This document shows, piece after piece, positions 8,740 to 17,987 of a DNA stretch of 61,088 bases. The stretch is from Oscillospiraceae bacterium (GTDB lineage: Bacteria; Bacillota; Clostridia; Oscillospirales; Ruminococcaceae). The notes under the pieces were generated by a model. The model was not told where the DNA came from. It did no database searches and saw only the letters and a program-made list of their open reading frames with translations. The position numbers and the translations under genes are program-made. Numbering within the stretch: position 1 is the first letter of the stretch; each line of letters begins with the position of its first letter. The DNA lies in assembly GCA_016295145.1 (NCBI GenBank), contig JAEDLR010000003.1, positions 1 to 61,088 on the forward strand, in the 5' to 3' direction.

Positions 8740-9945
8740 TTACCCCTTTGCGGCAGCCTTGCCGGCGCAGCAGCCCGATGCCCACGCCCAATCCAGATTG
8801 TAGCCGCCGCAATCGCCGTCAATATCCAGCAATTCACCGCAGAGATATAGGTTCTTTGCCAGGCGGGATTCCAGTGTGCCAGTGATTGATTGCCCCGAAA
8901 CGCCTCCTGCCGTGACCTGTGCCTGCGCAAACGTCGCAGTGCCTGTAACGGGAAAAACCCAGCATTTGAGGAGTTGCAGCAGCGTTTTTTTCGCCATGGT
9001 ATCTGGAAAGATGCTTTTGACCGTGCCTTGGTTCTTTTGCATCGCCTGCCTGATGCATACCGCACTGACTCGTTTGGGCAGTAAGCCGATCAGCAGAGAT
9101 TCTGCATCGTCCTCTGCGCGCAGGGTGATCCATTGTTGTATGAGCGCGTCCGCCTCCTCCATGCTATGGTGGGGCAGCAGATCCAGTGCAATGCGTGCGC
9201 GGTTGCCATAGATGGCTGCCAATCGGCTGAGATTGAAGATGCAAATGCCCGACAGCGCATTTTCTGTAAACTGCACCTCGCCGATCTCCGTTTTGCACAC
9301 CGTATCCTGCAGCAGCAGTGATGCAGATGCCTGCACGCGCATTCCTTTCAGACTGCGTACCAGTGCAGGATCTGTGGGGATGGGGCAAAGCGCGGGCAGG
9401 GGATGGGTCACGGCGTGCCCCATGGCTTGCAGCATTGGCAGCAGATTGCCGTCTGTGCCGCAATTGGGTGCCGCAGCACCCCCTGCCGCCAGGATCACAG
9501 CATCGGCGGTGTAGTTTTTTTCACCGCAAAGGGCAACCCATGTATCACCCTTTTGTTTGAGGGCAGTCAGCTTTGTGTTGCAGATTTCCGTAACACCGTA
9601 TCTTGCACAGGCCAGCCGCAAAGAATCCAGAACTGATGAGGCAGCATTTGCCGCAGGATACATCCTGCCCTCGGCATCGGTGCGCGTGAGGATGCCCAAC
9701 GATGCAAAAAAAGCCTGCGTATCAAACCGCTGCAAAATGCTTTTTGCCTGTGGAACTGTGCCGTGATATTTGGAAAAATCACAGCCTGTATGCCCTAAAT
9801 TGCATCTGCCGTTACCGGTTGCCAGAATTTTCTTTCCCACACGGGGCAGACGCTCCAGCACCGTGACTTTTGCGCCTTGCTGTGCGGCAGTGATCGCAGC
9901 GGATAGTCCGGATGCGCCGCCGCCCACAATCAGTATGCGTTTCAT
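8740..9945 (-). CDS. HI0933/YhiN-family FAD-dependent oxidoreductase
   Basis: The protein has 401 residues. The N terminus is a Rossmann FAD-binding motif, ILIVGGGASGLSAAI (residues 4-18). It is followed by the family signature VGKKILATGNGRCNL at about 37-51 and a C-terminal FAD-contact segment with GGYNLDWAWASG at about 379-390. These features define the HI0933-like flavoproteins, often annotated as aminoacetone oxidase family; the physiological reaction is not established for most members. The start overlaps the stop of the upstream membrane-protein gene by 4 bases (ATGA), so the two are translationally coupled. Confidence 0.9.
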   Translation of the reverse strand: MKRILIVGGGASGLSAAITAAQQGAKVTVLERLPRVGKKILATGNGRCNLGHTGCDFSKYHGTVPQAKSILQRFDTQAFFASLGILTRTDAEGRMYPAANAASSVLDSLRLACARYGVTEICNTKLTALKQKGDTWVALCGEKNYTADAVILAAGGAAAPNCGTDGNLLPMLQAMGHAVTHPLPALCPIPTDPALVRSLKGMRVQASASLLLQDTVCKTEIGEVQFTENALSGICIFNLSRLAAIYGNRARIALDLLPHHSMEEADALIQQWITLRAEDDAESLLIGLLPKRVSAVCIRQAMQKNQGTVKSIFPDTMAKKTLLQLLKCWVFPVTGTATFAQAQVTAGGVSGQSITGTLESRLAKNLYLCGELLDIDGDCGGYNLDWAWASGCCAGKAAAKG

Positions 9946-11069
9946 ACCATTCGGCGGATGCGGTAGCGCATCTTACCGTTGCGAATGATGCCTGGAATGG
10001 TGAGACAGGCACCGACGGCTACTGAAAGCATACCCCAGAGAATCTCCTTGATGAGTTCACCCTTGACATCTACATCCTGCATGATTTCCATTTCGCACAG
10101 ATCATCCAGATGGACAAAGCACTGTTTTGTGGTGGTGTAGTCCTTCATCAGTATCATCGCCTCATAGAGCGTGTTGCGATCCTTTTGCAGCGATGCCCTT
10201 GTGCAATCAAATATCTCGCTGATTTCTGCATCGGTCATGGTTTCCAGGCTCTGGTCAATGGTCATGATGTATTCGTTGAGCTCGGTGATGCTGTACCCAT
10301 CGGCACGCATATCGGCAGCGTAGTCGTCACGCACAAATTCCGCAAGATCCTTTGCCATGGTGAATCGGGGCGTAATAAACGCCACAGCCAGGCAGATCAC
10401 CGTTGCCAGAATTGCCGTAGGTACTGTGACTTTGCGACCGAACTTCTTCATGGCAACCAGCGCAATCACCATGCCGATGTATCCGCTCAAGAAATGCAGT
10501 ACGCCAAGCTCGCTGAGCAGCCATGTCAAGGCAAACAGTGCCGCAGCCCCCAACAGAATGCCAAGGATGATGCCACCCCAGTTGATCTTTACTGCATTTT
10601 CCTCGGCGCGGCTTTGAGAAAAGGATTCCTCCGTTTTAGCAGCGCAGCTATCGCAAAGCTGCAGCACCAGACTTTCGTTGACCATATGCGGTGCGTAATA
10701 GCTTGTATTGCCACAGGTTGCGCAGCAGGGTACCATGCTGTGTTCATGGGCAAGGGCGGTTAGTGCATCCAGACTGGCAAGGGCTTTCTCCTGACTATCT
10801 CTGCCCGGGATGACAATGACGGATTGGAGCAGATTCCGCTCATACCGGCATTGCGAGATGCCGCTTTGTGAGCGTTCCCACTCCTTGAGCATCGCAGCGA
10901 ACCCTTCGCTGTCGCTGACCGACGCGCACAGGAAAAAAGTGAAAAAGCTGCGCTGACTGTTGTATTCCAGACAAATCGGATAGCCGTTATAATTCCCCCA
11001 AAACAGACTGCTGCTTTTCTCATAGTGCAGTTCGGTGGCTTCACAAAATGCCTCCGGCTTGAACCCCAT
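9942..11069 (-). CDS. Membrane protein with zinc-ribbon-like motif, function unknown
   Basis: The protein has 375 residues from the ATG at 11069; a TTG two codons upstream is also possible. A soluble N-terminal region of about 135 residues is followed by a CATCG...CDSC four-cysteine pattern at about 138-164, likely a zinc ribbon. Three or four membrane helices lie at about 185-265, then a helical acidic region, then a final hydrophobic segment near 345-362 and a basic end (MRYRIRRMV). I do not recognise the family. It is the first gene of an operon with the HI0933-type flavoprotein and has a good promoter at 11106-11134. Confidence 0.55.
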   Translation of the reverse strand: MGFKPEAFCEATELHYEKSSSLFWGNYNGYPICLEYNSQRSFFTFFLCASVSDSEGFAAMLKEWERSQSGISQCRYERNLLQSVIVIPGRDSQEKALASLDALTALAHEHSMVPCCATCGNTSYYAPHMVNESLVLQLCDSCAAKTEESFSQSRAEENAVKINWGGIILGILLGAAALFALTWLLSELGVLHFLSGYIGMVIALVAMKKFGRKVTVPTAILATVICLAVAFITPRFTMAKDLAEFVRDDYAADMRADGYSITELNEYIMTIDQSLETMTDAEISEIFDCTRASLQKDRNTLYEAMILMKDYTTTKQCFVHLDDLCEMEIMQDVDVKGELIKEILWGMLSVAVGACLTIPGIIRNGKMRYRIRRMV

Positions 11070-11105
11070 ATGCAATCGCTTCCTTTCAAAGTGTCAGTAA
11101 CTTTC

Positions 11106-11134
11106 ATTATACAGGATTCTACAGAGAAATGCAA
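11106..11134 (-). promoter_or_regulatory. Promoter of the zinc-ribbon membrane protein / flavoprotein operon
   Basis: On the minus strand: TTGCAT, 17-base spacer, TATAAT. It lies 37 bases upstream of the ATG at 11069 and is divergent from the promoter at 11234. Confidence 0.75.
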
Positions 11135-11233
11135 GCTTTTTTTGCGCTGGTGACGAGTTTTGTCAGATGCTGTCAGTTTGTAGAAAATTGCTGTCGCAAT
11201 CATAAAATTTGTGTGAAAGATATTGCTGCTTGC

Positions 11234-11262
11234 TTGACTTTTTTCAAAAGATGTCATATAAT
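11234..11262 (+). promoter_or_regulatory. Promoter of the multi-barrel protein gene
   Basis: TTGACT, 17-base spacer, TATAAT. Transcription should start near 11269, giving a leader of about 78 bases before the ATG at 11347. This also argues against the upstream in-frame starts, which would lie inside the promoter. Confidence 0.85.
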
Positions 11263-11346
11263 GGGAATGTAGTCAGAGCAACAAAAGACAGACTTGATGA
11301 CCACGCAGAACAAAATTGGATTCAAAATGAAAAATCGGAGGCTTTT

Positions 11347-14300
11347 ATGACAAAAACAAAAGAATTTTTACAGCGCTTTTTTCAACCGGGAGATCAGGTA
11401 TGTGTCACCTATAAAAACGGACAGGAATGCTGTGGCACAGTCGATTGTTTTCTGGAACAAAGCGTGATCCTGCGCCGCGTGGACGGTGCCTCACAGTTTA
11501 TTGATTATGACCTGATCGGTACTTTTGAAAAATCAACTGAGCGGCAGCTGCATTACCGGTTGCAGGGCTGCCTGGAACAGAAAAAATCTGTGGTGCTTAC
11601 CACAAAAAATGGGGTGCAGATCAGCGGCGTGCCCATAGAACTGGATGAAAAAGTGATCTGTATCCGTGCGGCAAACGGTACTGAAACCATGGTCACCCTC
11701 GACTACATCGGTATGTTTACGGTCGCTACGGCAGCAGCCGTGACCGCATCCGTGCAGCAATCTGCTGCAACTTCTTCCACAACGGCGGCTGTTTCCGCAG
11801 GATCGGCGGAGCCTGCTTCTGCCTTTGCAGCACCTGCACTGCCGAAGCTTTCTCCTGCTGAGCGATTAAGGGAACTTGCAGCACCTCTGAACGACGCAAA
11901 ATTGCAGTTGAATGTGCTACAAATGCGGTTGCGTGAGGACGGTACCCTTGCCAGTGAATGCAATGCCAAGCTGAATTCCTTACAGAACGCCATCAAGATT
12001 AATGAGTATGAGGCAAAATATCAGCGCACACCCCGTATTCTTGCGGAACTGATTCAAGTGACGGACACCTATTACGCTAATACCGCGCTGCTTTCCATTA
12101 TTGCCGAGGTCGCTCTCATGGCAGGGGGCGAGGAGGAGCGCAAGCTTGCGTTGCAGTGCTTTGCCAATCACTGGGATCGTTCCTGCTCCGATGATCATAA
12201 TCTGATGCGGTTGCTTGCCGTGCTTTCCGAGCAGCAGCGCAATGCCACCGTGCTGACAGAGCTTGCACAGAAGTTCTGCTGTGGTGCAGAGGTGCAGTTT
12301 CTGCGCGCAATGGCACATTATGCCGATGTCATGGGCGTAATCGTTGCTGAAGAGACTCTGCGCGATGATGATGCTGCGGCAAGCTGCCGTCAGTTGTGGG
12401 AGTTGCTCACCAACAGCACCTTTGTGGCCTCCGGTGAAGTACCCGCCCGCGAACCTGCCGCTTCTGTTACGGCACCTGCTCAGCAGCAGGCAACGCTAAA
12501 CGAGCTGCCTCCACTGGAGCCGGGACAGCGTTGCGGCAAGATTACGTTGTATATCCCTGCAAACGGCTTTGGTGTTATCACCGATACCGAGGGCAATACA
12601 TACAGCTTCGTTACGCATAATATGACCCTGGATGAAATTGCTCATGTGCGTACCGATGCCGTGGTGTATTTCTATAAGGGTGCGCAGCCGAGATATAATC
12701 GCAAGAAGCAGCAGTATGTGGATATCGCAGAGCGCATTTGCGTGATGGTTGATGCAAACGGTGCTGATCTGCCCAAACCCGATACCGATGCCGCATTCAA
12801 AACGGAACGCAGTACAGCGGAGGATCTTGCCGATAAGGAGATTGGCTATGTGATGCTCTATCGCGCCCCCTATCGCAGCGGCTATATTTGCCATGAGATG
12901 AATTACGGCACTGCCGAGCGCGGCGATATCTTCTTTGAACTGACGGATATGGAACCGGAAATGCCGCTGGATACGTATCATTATCACTATAAGGTCGCGT
13001 TTAATTATGTCAATGGCTTGCAGCGACGTGCCACCAATGTGGTGGTTCTGGAGCGTTTGCCCAAGCCCGACGCCAACCGCTATGAACCGGTTCTACAGCC
13101 TCTTTCCATAGAGGAATACCGCTATCTGCGGTTCTGTCAGGGCGAAACCATGCTTGTGGAGCGTCAGGAAGGGGAAGCAGTATTCGGGCGCTTTGTCTCT
13201 TACGCCGATGAAGTGCTGACACTTGCTGTTGGCGATGGACAAACAGCGATCCCAGCGGCAGAGATCAAGGAGATGTTCTTTGCCGGTGTCATCACCCGTT
13301 ATCAACCTGCCGCACTCAGCGGCAAGGTAAATGGACAGTATGTGTTCCGTATCCACAATGTCATCGGGCAGGAACTGGAGCGTATGCTCAAGCAGGGCTA
13401 TGCAGCCTCTATGCCCTGTATGTATTCTCTGCGCAGGTACAATGATGAGATGCGCGTGCATAAGCTGCGCGGCTTTGATGCATCGCTGCTGGAGCAGCTC
13501 CCGTGGCATAGCGGTACCGTTTCGGGCAGTTATCGCGTGGGATACTATTTCACTGTGGATGATAAAGTCCGCTGCCACGTAAGCACTTACACCGATGCTG
13601 TGGTAAAGGGATGGATGGACAATCAGGATTTCCTGCGGCAAGAGGTGCTTTACCGTTGCGTGTATCATCAATCTGCCGAGGGTGGCGTGAATAGTATTGC
13701 TGCTGTACAGGTAATGGCAAAGTATCAGTTAGCAGATGTGGTATCGCCTCTTGGTGCAGATGGCCTGCGCCTGCAGTGTGGTACAGACTATTACGAAGCC
13801 CCCCATGCATTACCTGCCGATATGGTCGGGCAGCAGCTGCGTGTGACTTTTGCGATCAATGAGCAGGGTGTGCCTGCCGTGACCGAAACCGATGCAGAAA
13901 ATCTGCAATTGCCAAGCTATGCCGTCGCCATCGCGGAGGAAAAACAGAATCTGGAAGAAAAGCTACAGACTGCCGAAGCGGCAGGGGATGCAGCACAGGT
14001 GGCGGAGATCAGCAAAATGATGCTGCAAGAGGCGTTGCTGCCGGCAGATAAGGCAATGGAGCATATCTATTTGGCATCTCTGCGCAGCGGGAATGATGCG
14101 TTCTTTGCCGAAGCGATGGAAGCCTATGGGCATACCCTTACCCCCGTCGGCAGCATGGGCTACCGTATGCAACTGCATTGTCTGCAAGGCAATATGGATG
14201 ATGCACGGAAGCTGGCTGCGGAGTATCTGACGATGAATTCTCAGGAGCCAAATACCATTCAGTTGGCACTGGAACTGACCAAAGCGGATATGACCGCCGA

Positions 14301-14577
14301 TGCATTGCGCACCAGAGTGCTGGAACAGCAAAAATATGCTGAGGATCGCTTTGCAGGAAGAATCGCATTGTTCAATCATTCTACCCGACAGGGCAATATC
14401 CAGTGGACAAAGGGCAAGCTGAATTTTTCCTATAAGGATATGCTGAATATGCGTGCAGAAGATCTGGATCTGCAGCAGTATGAATATTGCGTTGCGTTCC
14501 GCATTGACGAAAGCCATCATGTGCCCAAAGCAGCCGATGTGGAGCTGCTGTACCGCAACGAAAAATCCCATGCATAA
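11347..14577 (+). CDS. Giant multi-domain protein with Sm-like and cold-shock-like beta barrels
   Basis: The protein has 1,076 residues. The start is the ATG preceded by CGGAGG at 11335. Two tandem small-barrel repeats at about residues 10-60 and 72-118 share the pattern VxxTxKNGxxxxG...D-IGxF, resembling Sm/Hfq-like or SH3-like folds. An Ala-rich linker (120-160) and a helical-repeat region (165-345) follow. Cold-shock-domain-like segments begin at about 395 (GKITLYIPANGFGVIT) and 498 (IGYVMLYRAPYRSGYI), and a last one begins at 1004 (GRIALFNHSTRQGNI). Further barrel-like segments lie at 599-760 and TPR-like helices at about 865-1000. No signal peptide or membrane helix is present, so it is cytoplasmic. 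RNA or single-stranded nucleic-acid binding is inferred from fold resemblance only. It is monocistronic, with its own promoter and terminator. Confidence 0.6.
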   Translation: MTKTKEFLQRFFQPGDQVCVTYKNGQECCGTVDCFLEQSVILRRVDGASQFIDYDLIGTFEKSTERQLHYRLQGCLEQKKSVVLTTKNGVQISGVPIELDEKVICIRAANGTETMVTLDYIGMFTVATAAAVTASVQQSAATSSTTAAVSAGSAEPASAFAAPALPKLSPAERLRELAAPLNDAKLQLNVLQMRLREDGTLASECNAKLNSLQNAIKINEYEAKYQRTPRILAELIQVTDTYYANTALLSIIAEVALMAGGEEERKLALQCFANHWDRSCSDDHNLMRLLAVLSEQQRNATVLTELAQKFCCGAEVQFLRAMAHYADVMGVIVAEETLRDDDAAASCRQLWELLTNSTFVASGEVPAREPAASVTAPAQQQATLNELPPLEPGQRCGKITLYIPANGFGVITDTEGNTYSFVTHNMTLDEIAHVRTDAVVYFYKGAQPRYNRKKQQYVDIAERICVMVDANGADLPKPDTDAAFKTERSTAEDLADKEIGYVMLYRAPYRSGYICHEMNYGTAERGDIFFELTDMEPEMPLDTYHYHYKVAFNYVNGLQRRATNVVVLERLPKPDANRYEPVLQPLSIEEYRYLRFCQGETMLVERQEGEAVFGRFVSYADEVLTLAVGDGQTAIPAAEIKEMFFAGVITRYQPAALSGKVNGQYVFRIHNVIGQELERMLKQGYAASMPCMYSLRRYNDEMRVHKLRGFDASLLEQLPWHSGTVSGSYRVGYYFTVDDKVRCHVSTYTDAVVKGWMDNQDFLRQEVLYRCVYHQSAEGGVNSIAAVQVMAKYQLADVVSPLGADGLRLQCGTDYYEAPHALPADMVGQQLRVTFAINEQGVPAVTETDAENLQLPSYAVAIAEEKQNLEEKLQTAEAAGDAAQVAEISKMMLQEALLPADKAMEHIYLASLRSGNDAFFAEAMEAYGHTLTPVGSMGYRMQLHCLQGNMDDARKLAAEYLTMNSQEPNTIQLALELTKADMTADALRTRVLEQQKYAEDRFAGRIALFNHSTRQGNIQWTKGKLNFSYKDMLNMRAEDLDLQQYEYCVAFRIDESHHVPKAADVELLYRNEKSHA

Positions 14578-14583
14578 ACCACA

Positions 14584-14622
14584 CAGCCTGAGAAGAGATC
14601 AATGCTTCTCAGGCTGATGTTT
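14584..14622 (+). terminator. Intrinsic terminator of the multi-barrel gene
   Basis: A perfect 12-bp stem CAGCCTGAGAAG / CTTCTCAGGCTG with a 9-base loop is followed by ATGTTTTG. Its core recurs in the terminator at 16298. Confidence 0.85.
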
Positions 14623-14670
14623 TGCTGCCTTGTTTTCATGCCATAAGGGCATTCTTTGTCGGATTATGGG

Positions 14671-14699
14671 TTGCAATCATGGCACTTTTGTGTTATAAT
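14671..14699 (+). promoter_or_regulatory. Promoter of the amino-acid ABC transporter operon
   Basis: TTGCAA, 17-base spacer, TATAAT, ending 51 bases before the chosen start codon. Confidence 0.8.
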
Positions 14700-14749
14700 G
14701 AGATAAAGTGTTATTACACAAAATCGTTACCGCAGGAGGTATGCTGCTT

Positions 14750-15454
14750 ATGTCTGCATCGGAAATCTGGGGCGTTGTACGCATATTATTCAACTATCTG
14801 GGGGCAACGCTGAAACTGTTTGGTTTTACGCTGCTGTACTCCATCCCCCTTGGCATGATCGTCGCATTGCTGAAAAAGTGCCGTTTCAAGCCGATCTCAT
14901 GGCTTACCAGCTTCTATATTCTGGTAATGCGCGGTACACCGCTGATGTTGCAGATCATTGTGGCATACTTTGCCATTCCCATGCTGCGCCGTGCAGAGGG
15001 TTTGCCTGCGTTTCTGTCGAATTTTCTAAACAGCATGAATATCCAGGGGGATCAGTTCCTGTTCAATGCAGTGTTGTTTGCGTTTGTGTTCAACTATGCT
15101 GCATATTTTGCGGAGATTTTTCGTGGCGGTATGGAATCCATACCGCAGGGGCAGTATGAAGCTGCGGCAGCGCTCAGCATGACCAAAACGCAGACTTTTT
15201 TTCGCATCATTCTGCCGCAGGTGATAAAGCGCGTGGTGCCTGCCAGTGCCAATGAGGTTATTACACTGGTAAAGGATACCTCCCTTGCCAATGTGGTTGC
15301 CTACGGCGAAATCACGCTGAAGGCCAAGGAGCAGATGCAGAATTATTCTTCGCTGGTGCCGCTGTTCATCGCTGGTATCTTCTATTTCGTGTTGGCAACG
15401 ATCCTGACGCTGCTTTCGTCGTTTATCGAGAAAAAGCTCAACTACTACAAATAA
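14750..15454 (+). CDS. Polar amino-acid ABC transporter permease
   Basis: The protein has 234 residues. AGGAGGT at 14734-14740 is ideally spaced for the ATG at 14750; the ATG at 14741 abuts it and the one at 14708 lies upstream of it. It is a HisM/GlnP-type permease: the N terminus has TLKLFGFTLLYSIPLGMI, then the family pattern YILVMRGTPLMLQI, and an EAA loop EAAAALSMTKTQ...ILPQ at about 155-175. The ATPase gene follows after 12 bases. No periplasmic-type binding-protein gene is adjacent, so the substrate cannot be inferred; the receptor must be encoded elsewhere. Confidence 0.9.
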   Translation: MSASEIWGVVRILFNYLGATLKLFGFTLLYSIPLGMIVALLKKCRFKPISWLTSFYILVMRGTPLMLQIIVAYFAIPMLRRAEGLPAFLSNFLNSMNIQGDQFLFNAVLFAFVFNYAAYFAEIFRGGMESIPQGQYEAAAALSMTKTQTFFRIILPQVIKRVVPASANEVITLVKDTSLANVVAYGEITLKAKEQMQNYSSLVPLFIAGIFYFVLATILTLLSSFIEKKLNYYK

Positions 15455-15466
15455 GGGGGCGATATC

Positions 15467-16222
15467 ATGGCAATGCTGGAAGTCAGACATCTGCGCAAGA
15501 ATTTTGGCAGCCTTGAAGTGCTGAAGGATATTTCGTTTTCGGTAGATACGGGTGATGTGGTAGCGATCATCGGCCCGAGCGGTTCGGGCAAATCGACCCT
15601 GTTGCGATGTATCAATCAACTGGAAAAAGCCACCGATGGCGAGATTTGTGTTTGCGGCAATGAGATGCTTGTGCCGCATCCCAAGGGTGGCGTAACCTAT
15701 GCCGACGCAAAAACACTGCGCGCTATTCGATTGCGCATCGGGCTTGTGTTCCAGAATTTCAATCTGTTTCCGCACTTTACCGTGCTGCGCAATATCACTG
15801 AAGCACCCATCCATGTGCTGAAGCAACCACGTGCCGAGGCAGAGAAAACCGCAATGGCACTGCTGGAAAAAATGGGGCTTGCCGCAAAGGCAAATGCTTA
15901 CCCCTGCGAGCTTTCGGGCGGTCAGCAGCAGCGTGTGTCCATTGCAAGAGCCATGGCACTGCACCCGGATGTGCTGTTTTTTGATGAGCCGACCTCAGCA
16001 CTTGACCCCGAACTCACAGGTGAAATCCTGAAAGTGATCAAAGAACTTGCCGCAGACGGCATGACAATGGTCATCGTCACCCATGAAATGGCATTTGCCC
16101 GTGATGTGGCAGATCGCGTCATCTTTATGGAGCATGGCGTGATCGTGGAGCAGGGCGAACCCGAAGTGCTGTTTGGCGAAAATGCTTCCGAGCGTACCAA
16201 GCAATTTCTGCAAAGATACTGA
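15467..16222 (+). CDS. Amino-acid ABC transporter ATP-binding protein, GlnQ type
   Basis: The protein has 251 residues. Walker A is GPSGSGKST at about 36-44. The Q-loop lies in VFQNFNLFPH, the signature is LSGGQQQR at about 147-154, and Walker B is VLFFDEPTSALDP at about 167-179. The H-loop His is in VTHEMAFA. These match the GlnQ/HisP polar amino-acid family. It energises the permease encoded just upstream; the pair forms a two-gene operon closed by the terminator at 16298. AGGGGGCG lies upstream of the ATG at 15467; an ATG two codons later is possible. Confidence 0.92.
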   Translation: MAMLEVRHLRKNFGSLEVLKDISFSVDTGDVVAIIGPSGSGKSTLLRCINQLEKATDGEICVCGNEMLVPHPKGGVTYADAKTLRAIRLRIGLVFQNFNLFPHFTVLRNITEAPIHVLKQPRAEAEKTAMALLEKMGLAAKANAYPCELSGGQQQRVSIARAMALHPDVLFFDEPTSALDPELTGEILKVIKELAADGMTMVIVTHEMAFARDVADRVIFMEHGVIVEQGEPEVLFGENASERTKQFLQRY

Positions 16223-16297
16223 TTTACCCACAGAACGGTTCTGCATTGGCAGATCAGCCCGTGGTGTGGGGCACAGAAACATACCCATATATAACAT

Positions 16298-16337
16298 AAG
16301 CCTGAGAAGCATTGCGGTCTTCTCAGGCTTTGTGTTT
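16298..16337 (+). terminator. Intrinsic terminator of the amino-acid ABC transporter operon
   Basis: A perfect 12-bp stem AAGCCTGAGAAG / CTTCTCAGGCTT with a 9-base loop is followed by TGTGTTTT. The stem core GCCTGAGAAG / CTTCTCAGGC is identical to that at 14584-14616. Confidence 0.85.
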
Positions 16338-16360
16338 TGATATCTGATGCGATGTGTCAA

Positions 16361-17884
16361 TCAGTCAACGATCATCGAGGTGCCGGTCATTTCTTTCGGC
16401 TGCGGAAGATTCAGCAGACGAAGCATGGTGGGGGCAATATCTGCCAGCACACCAGTCTCACGCAGCTTGCAATCGCCTGCGCCGGCAACGATAAAGGGCA
16501 CCGGGAAAGTAGTATGCGCGGTGAATGGGGCACCGTCCGGCTCGTACATCTTATCGGCGTTGCCGTGGTCAGCGGTAATAATGACCTTGCCGCCCTTTGC
16601 GAGAACCGCATCTGCGACTTTACCGATGCACGCGTCAACTGCCTCGACAGCAGCTTTGGCAGCGTCAAAAATGCCAGTGTGACCGACCATATCGCAGTTT
16701 GCGTAGTTGAGGATGATGACATCGTGCTTGTCGGCAGCGATGGTTTCCAGTACAGCATCGGTGACCTCATATGCGCTCATCTCGGGCTTCATATCAAAGG
16801 TGGCAACATCGGGGGACTTAATCAGGATTCTGTCCTCGCCCTCAAACTGGCGCTCCTCGCCGCCGTTGAAGAAGAAGGTAACATGGGCATACTTCTGGGT
16901 TTCTGCGATGCGAAGCTGGGTTTTGCCGCAAGCGGAAAGATATTCGCCAAGGGTCATGGTCAGTGCCTCAGGGGGGAATGCAACAGATACATTGGGCATG
17001 GTTGCATCATACTGTGCCATGCAGACAAAGTGCACGGGGAAGCAGCCGTTTTTCCGCGCAAAGCCCGTGAAATCGGCATCGACAAAGGCGCGGGTGATCT
17101 GTCTTGCGCGGTCGGGACGGAAGTTAAAGAACACCACGCTGTCATTGGCGGAGATTGTACCATTTTTGTCCAGAACAGTAGGCAGCATAAACTCATCGGT
17201 CACGCCGTTTGCATAGGAATCCTTGATTGCCTGCACTGGGCAGCACCCCTCAGCACCCTCGCCGTAAACCATAGCGGCGTATGCTTTTTCCACGCGATCC
17301 CATGCGTTATCGCGATCCATTGCGTAGAACCTACCCATTACGGTAGCAATTTTGCCCACACCGATCTTGTTCATCTCGGCAACGGCTTCTTCCATAAACT
17401 CCGCTGCGGAAGAGGGCGGCACATCTCTGCCATCAAGGAAAGCGTGTACATAAACCTTCTCGATGCCAAACCGCTTTGCCATCTCACAGAGACCGTACAT
17501 ATGGGTCATATGGCTGTGTACGCCGCCGGGAGAAAGCAGCCCCATGAGATGCAGTGCGGTGCCCTTTTCCTTGGCGTTGTTCATTGCGGCAACTAGCGTA
17601 GGATTTGTAAAGAAATCACCATCCTGGATGGATTTTGTGATCTTTACAAGCATCTGGTACACGATTCTGCCTGCACCGATATTGGTGTGACCGACCTCGG
17701 AGTTGCCCATCTGACCATCGGGCAAGCCCACATCCAGACCGGAAGCACCAATGGTGGTGTGGGGATAGGTTGCAAAATAGCGATCGAGATTGGGGGTATT
17801 CGCTGCGACAATGGCATTCCCGTAAGTATCTTTATTGATGCCAAAGCCGTCCATGATCAGCAGTGCGACAGGAGATTTGCTCAT
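16361..17884 (-). CDS. gpmI: 2,3-bisphosphoglycerate-independent phosphoglycerate mutase
   Basis: The protein has 507 residues, the usual length. It interconverts 3- and 2-phosphoglycerate in glycolysis using two Mn ions and a phosphoserine intermediate. The N terminus reads VALLIMDGFG with the metal ligand Asp12. The nucleophile is Ser62 in QMGNSEVGH. C-terminal metal ligands lie in TADHGNAD. The start is the ATG at 17884 with AAAGGAC upstream; longer in-frame readings run into the intergenic hairpin. It is the last gene of the pgk-tpiA-gpmI cluster, and a hairpin separates it from tpiA. Confidence 0.96.
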   Translation of the reverse strand: MSKSPVALLIMDGFGINKDTYGNAIVAANTPNLDRYFATYPHTTIGASGLDVGLPDGQMGNSEVGHTNIGAGRIVYQMLVKITKSIQDGDFFTNPTLVAAMNNAKEKGTALHLMGLLSPGGVHSHMTHMYGLCEMAKRFGIEKVYVHAFLDGRDVPPSSAAEFMEEAVAEMNKIGVGKIATVMGRFYAMDRDNAWDRVEKAYAAMVYGEGAEGCCPVQAIKDSYANGVTDEFMLPTVLDKNGTISANDSVVFFNFRPDRARQITRAFVDADFTGFARKNGCFPVHFVCMAQYDATMPNVSVAFPPEALTMTLGEYLSACGKTQLRIAETQKYAHVTFFFNGGEERQFEGEDRILIKSPDVATFDMKPEMSAYEVTDAVLETIAADKHDVIILNYANCDMVGHTGIFDAAKAAVEAVDACIGKVADAVLAKGGKVIITADHGNADKMYEPDGAPFTAHTTFPVPFIVAGAGDCKLRETGVLADIAPTMLRLLNLPQPKEMTGTSMIVD

Positions 17885-17941
17885 GATATACAAGTCCTTT
17901 CGTTCTGAATATACGCTCGATATGCGCAGTAAAAAGTCAAT

Positions 17942-17967
17942 GGGGGACAAGATGCTGCTTGTCCCCC
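17942..17967 (-). terminator. GC-rich hairpin between tpiA and gpmI
   Basis: A perfect 10-bp stem GGGGGACAAG / CTTGTCCCCC with a 6-base loop is followed on the minus strand by ATTGACTTTTTAC. It could terminate part of the tpiA transcripts or stabilise the upstream mRNA while allowing read-through into gpmI. Confidence 0.6.
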
Positions 17968-17987
17968 TGGTACTGCCAATGGGGGGA

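Noticed and set aside
16337..17596. Plus-strand open frame (419 codons) opposite gpmI
   Set aside because: Antisense shadow; the minus frame carries all gpmI active-site motifs.
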